NCBI RefSeq assembly: GCF_013368755.1
Contig: NC_049563.1
Span: forward strand, 5,270,001 to 5,334,000
Length of the DNA: 64,000 nucleotides
Direction of reading: 5' to 3'
Source: Talaromyces rugulosus
Lineage: Eukaryota > Ascomycota > Eurotiomycetes > Eurotiales > Trichocomaceae
In this document: positions 34,069 through 44,492 of the stretch, in pieces
Layout: every line of letters begins with the position of its first letter
Position numbering within the stretch: the first letter of the stretch is position 1
The notes under the pieces: generated by a model
The model's input: the letters and a program-made list of their open reading frames with translations, nothing else
The model's database searches: none
Told to the model about the DNA's origin: nothing
Made by a program: the position numbers and the translations under genes

Positions 34069-35394
34069 ATGAAGGAGCGCTTAGAGACGAGTCTCGCTAA
34101 AATCGACAAAAACATTATATTGAACCATGCACAGCTTGTTAAACGCCAAAAACTCTCTTTTAGCGAAAACTTCTCGGCAGGGCAGTTTTGGATCTGTTTT
34201 GAAATGGTCGCCGAAGATGAGAGTCTTGTTATTGCGCGTGTTCGCTTACCTCGTCATCCCGCTACGTTACCAACAGTCAGCGAAGAGGATGAGCTTTATG
34301 CGATTGCATGCGAGGTTGCAACAATGCAATTTGTTCGACAGAAGGATTTACCATCCGTGGTGGTTCCACAAGTCTACGCGTATGAAGGCCCAAAGTCTGA
34401 ACGGGCTGTCGCCGCTGGTGCCGTATATATGCTTCTGGAAGGCTTTTACGGCAACACTCTGCTAGATGTGGAATTTGATCTTTGCAAATTACCGGTAAGC
34501 AAGTAGTCTATTATTATAATAATTTATCGCTTGTTTAATTCTCCTTTACTTGCTATCCTCGCTCTCTTAACTTTTACACTTGACCAGCTTAACGCCCAGG
34601 AGCATGTTTTGTCCCAGTGGACCTCTGTGCAAGCGCAATTAGCTACTTTGGCATACCCGCTTATTGGGTCCATAACCGCAATTGATGAATTGGGAGAACC
34701 TGTTATTGGCAAGTTATCAACAGCAGCAGCAGATGGGGTCATGCCAGAGGGTCCGTTTTCTACGGGTGTTGAGTACTTCGCCGCAATTGGGAAAGCTGCA
34801 CTGCGGAGAATTGTGCTTGAAGGGGACGGCGACAGACAAGACTTGGTCAAATCTAGTAGGCTTGGTGCATTTGTGTTTCTCGATATTATACAAAAAACAG
34901 ACCTTTTCGCGGGACCCGATGGTCTCTTTCCTCTAAATCATATGGACCTTGGCACTCAGAATATCATCGTCGATGATGACTTGAACTTTTTGGGCATTAT
35001 TGACTGGGAATTCACCCAAACAGCCCCTTGGCAAGTCAATTACTACCCAATGCCATTTCCACTTGTTGAGTCCGACGAAGACATCAAGCCCATCCTCGAA
35101 GACCCCAAGCATCTTGCACATGAAAATGTCAAGAAGCAGCATTTCTCTCGAAAGCTATATTGCGATATGTTCCGTGAGGCTGAAGAGGCACTGAGAAAAG
35201 AAAAGAGTTTGCAAGGCAAATTCTCCGAGGTGCTCGAGGGCCGGGCTTCGAGAATTTACGCATGCTTCGGCAAGCTTGGTAATATGCCGGAACACGACAT
35301 GCATTATGTGCGCACCATGGTGAGCCTGGCATTCGGATTCAATGCCCAGGAAATAGATCAATACATCCAAGACATACAGTCTCGGATGGGCTGA
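34069..35394 (+). CDS. APH-fold (aminoglycoside phosphotransferase-like) protein
   Basis: A kinase-fold protein of the fungal APH/choline-kinase-like superfamily. Exons 34069-34494 and 34588-35394 (93-nt intron) give 410 aa from the first in-frame ATG. The catalytic loop HMDLGTQN (H-x-D-x4-N) and the metal-binding block LGIIDWEFTQTAPW are intact. The N-lobe has QFWICFEMVAEDESLVIARVRLP, where the usual invariant Lys (VARLR-type strand) is replaced or shifted, and no clear glycine-rich loop is visible. The frame stays open upstream of the ATG for 25 codons with family-like sequence (LPSTRWTSFEGWDYNG), so the real start may lie in an unrecognised upstream exon or have been lost. The substrate is unknown; many fungal paralogues probably do not phosphorylate drugs. 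Confidence 0.78.
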
Positions 35395-35880
35395 GTTGAT
35401 TACGACGATCCCGAATGCATTATAAATTTCGTTAAAAAAGACCTACAGATTATTAACTTGATTGAAGTTAAAGTCAAAATGCTGGGTGTTTTATATGATC
35501 TATACTTTTAACTATGAATATTTGAAGACTCAAATGTCAAATACAGTTATATTTTTAAACAAATTATGACAAGAAAAACATTGCGCATCGCCTAACCAGA
35601 ATAGCTGCTCCTTTGAACCGATGACCAACCAAACTCCCAGCCACAAGAGAAATGCATTGAACTCTGTGCTATAAAAGGTACTTGTTGTAAACATCTATGA
35701 GTGAAGAAAGTGGTATTAGGAAACCGTCTTTCTGCAGCGCCCCCAAGCAGGGCGGATACTATAATTGCAGTGTGCAATGCAGCCCCAGGGAACATAGAAG
35801 TTCCATCTATATGGACAGCCAGTGGGACGGTAGCAATTGTTGATCCAGCAATGCTTTCAATATTTGCCACTGCATACAAC
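35395..35880. other. Convergent intergenic region with an odd open frame
   Basis: About 490 bases between two convergent genes. On the minus strand a frame at 35592-35879 reads through hydrophobic, protein-like sequence (VANIESIAGSTIATVPLAVH), but a stop lies just upstream in the same frame and no splice link to the STAND-like gene works. The opposite strand is also open here. It may be a decayed exon. Confidence 0.45.
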
Positions 35881-38056
35881 CTACCATCTATTTAATGCAA
35901 CGAAAACATCGCCACCTCCACGCAATTGCCGCCCCGGTCCTCCCTGAGCCATTCGAGACCCATCAACATGTTCATACACGCTAACGTCCTGTATTAACAC
36001 ATAGCTGTTTCCATCTGTTGTAAAGCAGACTTTCGAGACCCGAAGCTCCTCCTGCTTGCGTAGGATGTCAACGAAGCTCCTGAGGAGAGGAATTGTGCTT
36101 CGGCTCTCTGCCAACTGCAGCCCATCAATCACCCAAATCATCGACGGTGGTGCATGCACAAGGAGTGCTTGGATAATCTGCAGCGCAACGAGGGCACTGC
36201 TGATGCTCCCATCAAGCAATTCAAATTGCTGCTGGTGGAGCTCGGGAACGGCCGGAAGTTCTGCTGGAATAAGACGCGCAAGTTGAGCAATGCAGGAGTA
36301 CAGCAAAGCTACAACCGCGGCCTCTTGGTTGGAGATACCTGTTTGGGATGTCGAGGTGAATGTGTAGGTTGGCTTGCAAAAGAAGGACACGCAAGGAATC
36401 CGTGCCTCCATACTAATAGCGCAAAGCTGCATTGCCGATAGGGAAAGGATTGACCCATAAGAAGATGACGATACCCCCTCGATCCAGATCATTCTGGATT
36501 TTGGACTCTCAATCCACCCCTGAACATCGTTCAAGATCTCCTGCGGTAGCAGTGAGGAGGAAATCCCCCGAAGCGCATTGGCCATTTCTACCTTGCCATC
36601 CTCCGTGTATATACTAAGTGAATTGGTGGCCTTTTGAATGTCATACCGCGTATACAGCTCAGCCGAGTCTTGACAATAAAGTTAGGAGCTATCTTTGCAG
36701 TAAATATTATGGATGGTATCACACCTACCAGATTCAGATGAAACATCAGATGCCTGGTCCTCGAGAACCACCACATCCCTCAAGTTGTCCTTCACAACTG
36801 GGTACTCATGTCCCTTCTGTGACTCCATATCTAAAATTATGTCTCTTTAGTTCACCCGTCTTAGATCCGTTAGTGAGGAAATCGCCTTACCGTGTTCAAA
36901 GTGTGCTTCAACAGCCCGCAGGGATTCGATGGAATATGTTCCCACCAATTGGGCGAAACGAAGCTGTTTCTGGTGGATTTTTCCCTGGTCGTCGTCATGG
37001 CTTTCACTTCCCACAATTTGGAGAGGAAGGAATTTGTTCATGTTATCGTTGTTAAGAGACCGAAAACTACCTAGAAACGCGCCCCAGCCATTGCTAATTT
37101 CCTGGACTTGCACTTCTGCGAGGTGTGACGCTTCGGATTGGATTCTGCCCACTGCTTTCTGCATCCGAGTGACCATATCCTGGACCGTATTATCGTAAAA
37201 GTTCTTATTCCACATTGAACGTAATCGCTTTCTCCAGCGAGTGAACCACAACATTGCATGGCATAGGAACTCGAATACAATAACATAAAAGTCCACCACG
37301 AATTTTCTCATGTCGGGACTATCCCAGATATCGGTCTTTTTCTGAACAAAGCGCAAATTGCTGCTCATATCGACCAAGGCCAAAAAGAACCCCTCGGCAA
37401 TCTTTTTGTGACTCACGGTTGCCTTTTATAAGATTTATCAGTCCAGGTTCTCCCCAAAGCCCTCATTTTTGCTTGCATACTTTTACAACAGATGACACGA
37501 CCCCGGTGATGAGACTGATATACTTATCTCCGGCCGGAATGATTTTGAACAAATATGAATGGTCATCCATCATTTCTAGAAAATCAGAAGCATAGGTCTT
37601 GAGCTTCCCAAGGCCGGTTCCTTTTTTGGTCTCCCATTTCGCCTGGGCATCACTCACTGCTTTCTGCAGCGTGGCAATATTAGGTACACCATCGAACGAT
37701 AGGATTGATTCCGCTGGGATCAAGTCATGATGCTCCAATTTTTGCCATATCTCAACAACGCTCTTGCGGCCGTTTTCTAACCGATTCAGATCGGGGTCAC
37801 TAAGGAGAATCAGCAAATACAGCCTCTCATTCTTGTGGATGATTATTATTAACTCTGTGGATTGCCCGAATTTGAGCCATGCTCTCCATTCATCCGCCTG
37901 CTTCTTGGGCTGCGTTTCATCCTCGTCTTGCTTCCGAATTGTGGAGCTTAGGGCTTGCACAAGTGTATTATTCGGAGTCTCCTCCTCTGCCTTTAGACTA
38001 TATTGCCTGATCAGAGGTGAAATTTCTGGCCCTGCCATGGATGTTTCCATTGCCAT
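35881..38056 (-). CDS. STAND-like protein with degenerate P-loop (NACHT-related)
   Basis: A 665-aa fungal protein. Exons are 37481-38056, 36891-37422, 36729-36830 and 35881-36668, all with GT-AG introns. Residues ~60-190 are uncharacterised. Residues ~195-330 (EGFFLALVDMSSNLRFVQKK, FLCHAMLWFTRWRKRLRSMW) resemble the helical domain that precedes NACHT modules in fungal STANDs (DUF7708-like). Residues ~430-665 align in layout with a STAND ATPase core: a WIESPKSRMIWIEGVSS strand with the Walker A Lys/Ser missing, then PPSMIWVIDGLQLAE as Walker B-like, and KVCFTTDGNSYVLIQDVS as a sensor strand. The protein ends soon after (GGPGRQLRGGGDVF), with no repeat domain. It is divergent from an AAA+ gene over about 530 bp. 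ATP hydrolysis looks unlikely; a scaffold or regulatory role is inference. Confidence 0.7.
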
Positions 38057-38588
38057 GGTTCAGGACCGACAGTTCAACTGACTGTATGGAGTAGACATCA
38101 AAAACACTGAAGGCCTGTCTGGTTGGGTACCGATAGAGGATTCGAGAGAAAAGAGGGGAAGGCGAAAAGTCCCACCAGTTCAGCGGTGTGCATGACTAGC
38201 ATCGCTGGGGATTGGAGGGATAGTGGCATTTAAAATGCTTCCAACAATGAGGTAGCCAATGGCCATAACCGGCTTTCCTCCTTTGGGTGCTGACAGCGGC
38301 AACTATAGAACGCTATCACGCACGCCTAACCGGTCCAGTTTTTGAAATTTTCACTAATCAGTTTTCCAATGGATAATATGTAATCATTTGATTTGCCAAC
38401 AATCCCGAAACTCGTGTAAGCTCGGCGCCTAGTTCTAGGCCTTGCATATCAGCCTCAATAAGCGATGAGGCCCGTGGACTTTCTTTTGGCTAGGGTAATC
38501 AAAATTCGAAGACCACACAAATTTGAGTCAACTCTTCCTGTCACCTTCCATTCCAACCAAATCGCCCCCTGTCCTATCATTTCACGGA
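38057..38588. promoter_or_regulatory. Divergent promoter, STAND-like / AAA+ pair
   Basis: 532 bases lie between the two start codons. An open frame extends upstream of the AAA+ ATG to 38523 without another ATG, so it is leader. No specific site is claimed. Confidence 0.5.
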
Positions 38589-41500
38589 ATGCACAAAACT
38601 ATGAGTTTCGGACAGTCAGCCAACGAAGAAAAACCCGATGTAATGGGAATTCTTACGCTGGCTCCCGCAAGCGTAGAAGATAGCAAATCTACCAATTCTG
38701 CCAAGTCTGACTCCGAGGCTGTTAAAAATACCCCTGCAAATGATTCCGTGACTTGTGTTGATCTTGAAAACGAGACAAAAGAGCCAATGGGTGACATCGT
38801 TGAAGCTGAAGTCGAAGTTGTCGAAGTTGTCCAAGCTAAGCCAGAGGGTGACTTCAAATCGGCAGCATCTCTATACTGCCCGAGAAATGGACAATCCCAT
38901 GGAACACTACTTGATTTTGGCATTGGCGAATGCCCAAAGTGCGAACAAGATTTGATGGAGAAAAACTTTGATCCATACAAATCACCCGAGTCGGAGGTAT
39001 CTTCAATATCGGATGCCGCGTCCGAGAACCAGGAGAACGACGACGATACCTCACCGACAGTCAAGTATGCCCTGGAGTATCTAGACGCCAGTGGGTTCCC
39101 GATCAGTACTGTGCCTTGGTCGGGACCTTTTGATCTCTCTATTGCTCGGAAGGACCTTAAAGTAAAGGAGCGCATCATATTTGATGTTGTCACTGTTCTG
39201 GAAACTTCAATAACTGTAGATGGCTATGAATATAATGCAGATGGGATTCTTGGTGATCCTAGAATCCAGGTTGGGGTTACCTCAACCAAACTGACCATTC
39301 ACTCGATGGCCCTTCTCAGGGCAATCGCCAGTGTGGTAACCTACTATCCTGGGGAGAAGTTTGAACGCGATTTTCTCGACTTACGTGAGCCGTACCCGTT
39401 GATCGGGCATCATCTCAAGGAGCTCGAGGCGTACCAAGCGACCTACCGCAACTCTGATGTCGACCCGATACAGGCAGGGGTGAAGAACGACAATGCCGCC
39501 CAGCCTGTATGTGACAAAGAGACATTCGATCATCTAGGCTTGCTCTTTGAGTTCTTGAAGACCAGTAATTATACGACGCATATTAGTGAGGAGCAGGAGC
39601 GACATACCCGCAACCTATGTACATTTCGAATGCTGTGGTTGCTCTTCAAGCCTGGTCAAACGGTCTATATGGAGTCTGCCGGTCAGCTGTATGCCTACGT
39701 TATTAAATCCATGGAGGTGGACAAGAGGATCAACTCGGCCACCCCTCGTCGGATAAGTCAACCATACATTATTGAATTGTGGAATCTTGATTTTGACGGA
39801 GACTACGTGGCAAGATCAGCCAGCACCGTGACGATCGCAAACTTCGATGGTGAACGGCAAGTCACATCGCTCAAGATTTTTCCATGCGAGTTCATTGACA
39901 GACAGGACGGCGGGAAAACCCGAAGAAACTTGGAAGATCTTGGTGCGAAATGGTACGATTACCTACGGGGACATCAGCTGTTCTATTCTGGTGAACTAAT
40001 GGGTCCATCCAAACGACAGGTAAATACTCGATATATGCAACTTGTACACATGTTTCTAACAACCATGGGCAGTTTCACGGTCGCGTGTACGTTGATTCTA
40101 CCTCATATTATTCCCAGTATACCGACGATGTGCCGTATATTTGTGATGTTGATGATATGGGAGACGAACTTGCCAAGTGCCTCTGCGAAGAGTGTCATGG
40201 CCGAAGACCTCACCCGTTGCCTGGCTTTCGTTGGGCGGATTATGACCTTCTAGACCCGAACGTCAAGCTGGACCTTGAGCTTCCAGGCGCCCTAGAAGGC
40301 CCCCGACATCGATACCTGATTTGCAGTAGAGTGTTGTTTGGGTTCATTCTAAAGTCCAGGACATGGGGTAAGAGGTTAAAATATGTCGATTTTTCTATTC
40401 TGGGCCGTAACTGACGCGGGCAGAGAATTTAAACGTCGCATATTGCACTGAACCAAAGATCAATAAGAGGGCCATCGATAGCCTTGTTATGCCCGATGCC
40501 AGGAAGGATATGATTAGAGCCCTTGTCCAGAAATATACAGATCCGAGTGGAGAGAAAAGTACCAAGTCCTGGCGGGCTGATTTCATCGAGAATAAAGGAG
40601 AAGGCCAAATATTTCTTCTTCACGGCAGTCCTGGTGTGGGAAAGACGTTTGTAAGTTCTCATATATCCACCTTAGGGGTCGTGTGCTGACACCCTTTCCA
40701 CAGACTGCAGGCAAGTTGGATATCATCTAGCAAAGTCTCCCTGTTCATATACTAACCTAGCCAGAATGTATCGCCGAATACACCGGCCGAGCGTTGCTCT
40801 CTCTGACCTGTGGAGATATTGGAACTGATGAGGTTGAAATTGAGAAACAACTTTCCAAATGGTTCGGGCTGGCTGAAAAATGGGGCGCGGTCATGCTAAT
40901 TGACGAGGCGGATGTTTACCTCGAGAGGAGGCAAATCACCGATCTCAAGCGGAATAGTATGGTATCGGGTAAGTTTGCTGAAATCGTTCCAAGTTCATTC
41001 AGCGAGGACTGAAATTCCTACTTCCACAGTCTTCCTACGATGCATTGAGTACTACCGAGGTATCTTGTTCCTGACGACCAATCGGGTTGGCCATTTCGAC
41101 GATGCCTTTATTTCAAGAATCCATGTCGTTATTCGCTATGACAATTTGAAAGAGGACGCTCGGAGAAGGATTTGGGAACAGTTTTTCGACAAGCTGACCG
41201 ATGAACGAGACGATTTTATTATAACTCGACGTGCCAAGTCCTATGTCCTGGAAGACGAAGTAGTTAGCAAAATGGAGTGGAATGGTCGGGAAATCCGCAA
41301 TGGTATGGCTTCCTTTCAACTCACTATATACCTCATATCATTCGTTCTACGCTCAAGGTGCTCACGCTTTTTTCTAGCTTTTCAAACTGCAGTTACGCTC
41401 GCAGAATATAGATTTTCCCAGAAGCCAGACAAGTCAAGAGGCGACGGGCCTACCCTGGACCAGAAAGACTTTGAACAAGTCTGCAATATGAACCGGGAGT

Positions 41501-41601
41501 TCAAGGAGTACCTGACCAGAGTGCATGGTGCCGATGAAGAATTTCGGGCATTCCAGGCGAAAGCAAGGGTCGGCGATGGTGTGGCTAATAAATTACCATA
41601 G
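38589..41601 (+). CDS. Fungal AAA+ ATPase with large N-terminal domain
   Basis: An 886-aa fungal AAA+ protein. Seven exons: 38589-40019, 40073-40367, 40424-40650, 40704-40710, 40765-40968, 41030-41302, 41378-41601. Residues 1-160 are acidic and disordered with a possible zinc-like CPRNG...CPKCEQD pair. Residues ~160-520 form the conserved region found ahead of the ATPase in this family (DUF7025-like: LYAYVIKSMEVDKR, IIELWNLDFDGDYV). The AAA core has Walker A GSPGVGKT, Walker B AVMLIDEADVYLE, sensor 1 LFLTTNR and arginine finger region DDAFISRIHVVI, then a fungal-type lid (DGPTLDQKDFEQVC). The 7-nt exon 4 supplies TA of GKTFTAECIAEYTG and is followed by a GC-AG intron. All ATPase motifs look intact. 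The function is unknown; divergent from the STAND-like gene. Confidence 0.85.
40704..40710 (+). other. 7-nt micro-exon, then GC-AG intron
   Basis: ACTGCAG lies between intron 40651-40703 (GTAAGT...CACAG) and intron 40711-40764 (GCAAGT...CCAG, with a TACTAAC branch site). Together with AA of the next exon it restores the conserved T-A-E after GKTF. Skipping it would shift the frame. Confidence 0.88.
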
Positions 41602-42117
41602 AATAATGGTAGGGGCACTTGAATAATGTCCATTTGGCTGCCTTGAGACCAGATTTCGACGACTAGGAAACAGGAATAGGAATATTGGAGTCTCGAATGT
41701 TCTTTACAAAAGATGCTAGTAGTGGTAATTTCCGGCGTCGATTCCACAGGTACTCATATTCTCCTTAATGATGGTACATATGAAAGACATGTTGCTCATA
41801 AATATTGGTCTATCACGAGCTTCTACCAGGAAGACCTCGTGGCTTAGAAGAGAAAATTGCGGACGCATTGTTATCTATGTGTGTTGCCACAGGACATCAA
41901 TTGATATATGAGTAATTTTTACTTGGAGTAAAATGTGAGTAGGTTGAAAGAAGTTGAGTTTTGTACTGTCCGGGTCTCACGGACGTGCTGGCCGTCCTAT
42001 CCGACACCCTAGAGATAAACTCCCACGTGGATTTTTTAATAGTTTTTTAAAAGATTTTTCCTCTAGACATTTCGTTGCCATCATCAGCTAATATATCTGT
42101 CTAAGGAGCCATTCATA
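41602..42117. other. Intergenic upstream of fluoride exporter
   Basis: About 515 bases with one perfect ATCAATTGAT at 41896. It contains the 3' flank of the AAA+ gene and the promoter of the exporter. No gene is seen. Confidence 0.55.
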
Positions 42118-43500
42118 ATGACTCTTTCCATTTCGTCCCATATCCCGAGTTCTCCCTCGCCGCCGTCCTCGCGGACAACGTCTGATGGTGATCAATTTCT
42201 ATCGGAAACGGAAAAAAACCTTGATGAAGCTACTGCTCCACCACCAATACTCGATCTATCGGAAGGAAATACTCGCCAACAGGACTACCTAGAGAATGTA
42301 CGATCCTCTACTTCTAATCGGCACTCTGCAAGCCGAACAGCTCAACCCTCGGTGAACGACGACGAAGTGCAAGCCGAACCGCACGGACAAACAAGTCGCA
42401 CTTCTAAAATGTTGACAAAGGTCACCACCTACTGCTATTTGATATTGTTTGCAATTTCTGGAACGCTTACGCGAATCGTCATCGAAGCCTTGACATATTA
42501 TTCCGGGGCGCCTGTCTCAACCCCTGTTTTGTGGGCCAACGTAGGAGGCAGTTTTATCATGGGATTCCTCAGCGAGGACCAGGCGCTTTTCAGTATAGAG
42601 GTGGACCATGAGGATGAATCAGTGCGCCGGACCCATCATACTGCTCATAAGAAGACAATCCCACTCTATATTGGCCTCACCACCGGATTCTGCGGCTGTC
42701 TGACTTCCTTTTCGACCTTTGAGCGAGATGCATTCTTGGCTTTGGCAAATAATCTACCTATCCCTCTTGGGCCGTATTCCTCCCTATCGATTCTATCTTC
42801 CACCGGCGCTGGGCAGGTACCGAACGGGGGGTTTAGTTTTATGGCAATCCTTGCTGTTATTATAACGGAAGTTTGCCTTTCCCTAGCTGCGCTAAAGGGA
42901 GGAGCACATTTCGCCTTACTTACTTCCTCATGGCTGCCGCAGATTCCTCTTACATACCTCCGGCGATTTATTGACCCCCTTGTAGTCTTTCTTGCTCCCG
43001 CATCGTGGGTTGCGCCTATATGCCTCGTGGCTCTACTTCCGAGATCCGGTGGTTATTCCTTCTCATGGGACCCCGAAACCTGGCGTGGCCCATTTCTTTT
43101 CTCGCTCGTATTTGCACCTGTCGGGTGCTTTATGCGATTCTTCCTCTCATTAAAACTTAACCGATACTTTGCTCAATTTCCTGTGGGAACATTTGTTTCC
43201 AACTTGGGAGGAACAATGATTCTGGGTATGGCATTTTCGCTGCAGCATGCGGCCTCTGGATCTTCCGGGCTTGGGGGTTTCAGTCAGATAGGTTGTGAAG
43301 TGCTGCAGGGCATCATGGACGGATTCTGTGGGTCCATGACTACAGTAAGCACCTGGGTGCTTGAACTTTCGGATCTCAGGCGAAGACACGCTTATTCTTA
43401 TGGGCTTGTTAGCATTGTTGTCCCTTTTGCCATGTTGGTGATTGAGATTGGACCCTTACGGTGGACCCAGGGGTTTGCGTCCCCGGTATGTTATAGATAA
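42118..43500 (+). CDS. Fluoride exporter, two-domain FEX/CrcB type
   Basis: A plasma-membrane fluoride channel/exporter of 460 aa, intronless. Eukaryotic FEX proteins carry two fused CrcB domains and both are visible. Domain 1: FAISGTLTRIVIEALTYY, VLWANVGGSFIMGFLS, TGFCGCLTSFSTFERDAF. Domain 2: VFAPVGCFMRFFLSLKLN, FVSNLGGTMILGMAFSL, DGFCGSMTTVSTWVLEL. Each has the Asn of the pore helix and the Gly-Phe-Cys-Gly-x-x-T-[ST] block with its Phe and Thr/Ser residues. The N-terminal ~100 residues are Ser/Pro-rich and probably cytosolic. It protects against intracellular fluoride and is usually constitutive. The C-terminus is PVCYR. Confidence 0.92.
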   Translation: MTLSISSHIPSSPSPPSSRTTSDGDQFLSETEKNLDEATAPPPILDLSEGNTRQQDYLENVRSSTSNRHSASRTAQPSVNDDEVQAEPHGQTSRTSKMLTKVTTYCYLILFAISGTLTRIVIEALTYYSGAPVSTPVLWANVGGSFIMGFLSEDQALFSIEVDHEDESVRRTHHTAHKKTIPLYIGLTTGFCGCLTSFSTFERDAFLALANNLPIPLGPYSSLSILSSTGAGQVPNGGFSFMAILAVIITEVCLSLAALKGGAHFALLTSSWLPQIPLTYLRRFIDPLVVFLAPASWVAPICLVALLPRSGGYSFSWDPETWRGPFLFSLVFAPVGCFMRFFLSLKLNRYFAQFPVGTFVSNLGGTMILGMAFSLQHAASGSSGLGGFSQIGCEVLQGIMDGFCGSMTTVSTWVLELSDLRRRHAYSYGLVSIVVPFAMLVIEIGPLRWTQGFASPVCYR

Positions 43501-44492
43501 AACCCCGGCATAGAAATATTAGTCAATTTTTATCTGCTCAGGAAATTACGTTTCGGGTTTTTAATTTTCAAATGTTATTTATTTATCATTATAGACATGA
43601 GAGGGCACTTGAGAGATTAGATTAGAATTCATGATTTTCAATGTTGGTACTATCAACAATGTAGAAAAATTTTATGTCACTCGCCATAATTTTATTTTTT
43701 CGAAACACCACATTTAGCCCACAGAGACCAGCCTATATCACGCAGAATCTCAACGATTTCCCTTTTCCTGATACAGTTGACATTAACTAACGCGATTGGT
43801 TTCACTTCATTCAATGCTGCTTTGCGTTTCGCGTTTCAGGGGGAGAATAAGTCGTGTTCTCGTCCGATATCGAGGACTTCTTTGAGCAGAAGAGCAAAAC
43901 TGCGAATGATAGACAGAATGGTGTATAAAGCCAGGTAGCTATAAATAAACACACTGGCCAAGGCCAAGATGGCTGGTGGAAACTGGTAGGTGGATGCTCG
44001 CTCCCACCATCTCGGAAAATAGAAGCTTTGGAGTCTGGACAAACGATTATTATGTCGTGAATGCGAATTTCGACGCAACATGGTCATTTCATCGCCTTGA
44101 TAAGAAATTTCTTGGAGTCATTATCAAAATATCTGCATTTATTTTGCTCACAGAATATCAGGTCGTATCACTTATTATTAACAATATTGCTCCGGATAAA
44201 CCGGGTCTCGTCTATAATTGCTGAAGCAACCTAGCCGGGTATATCAACTAGGAGCCTGAATAACCGTCTTTTCCGGGACATTGAGATAGGGTACTATCGA
44301 CTCTAGATTTATCACTATAATGCCAAAAACCAGTAATTGATATGTATATGAGCACGATCATATCAATAATAAACATTGAAAGCTTTTAAACGTCAACTGT
44401 ATGCATATTTATAACTGAATAACATTATTTTTTATATCCCAAGAATTGTCCATTAGAACGCCGCATATGCGTCCTGGTATAAAACCACCACT
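43501..44492. other. Intergenic, with one possible small membrane gene
   Basis: About 1 kb of AT-rich DNA between the exporter and the UTP10 3' end. Its only candidate gene is the 83-codon minus-strand frame listed separately. Confidence 0.5.
43836..44087 (-). CDS. Possible small membrane protein, 83 aa (hypothetical)
   Basis: An ATG-started frame reading MTMLRRNSHSRHNNRLSRLQ, a Trp/Arg-rich turn, one strong hydrophobic segment (PPAILALASVFIYSYLALYT) and a charged tail (LLLKEVLDIGREHDLFSP). The layout suits a small single-pass, N-in protein. The opposite strand is also open, no family is recognised and there is no homology support, so it could be chance. Confidence 0.3.
   Translation of the reverse strand: MTMLRRNSHSRHNNRLSRLQSFYFPRWWERASTYQFPPAILALASVFIYSYLALYTILSIIRSFALLLKEVLDIGREHDLFSP

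Noticed and set aside
38523..38588. Start of the AAA+ protein at 38523
   Set aside because: That codon is TTG; the first in-frame ATG is 38589.
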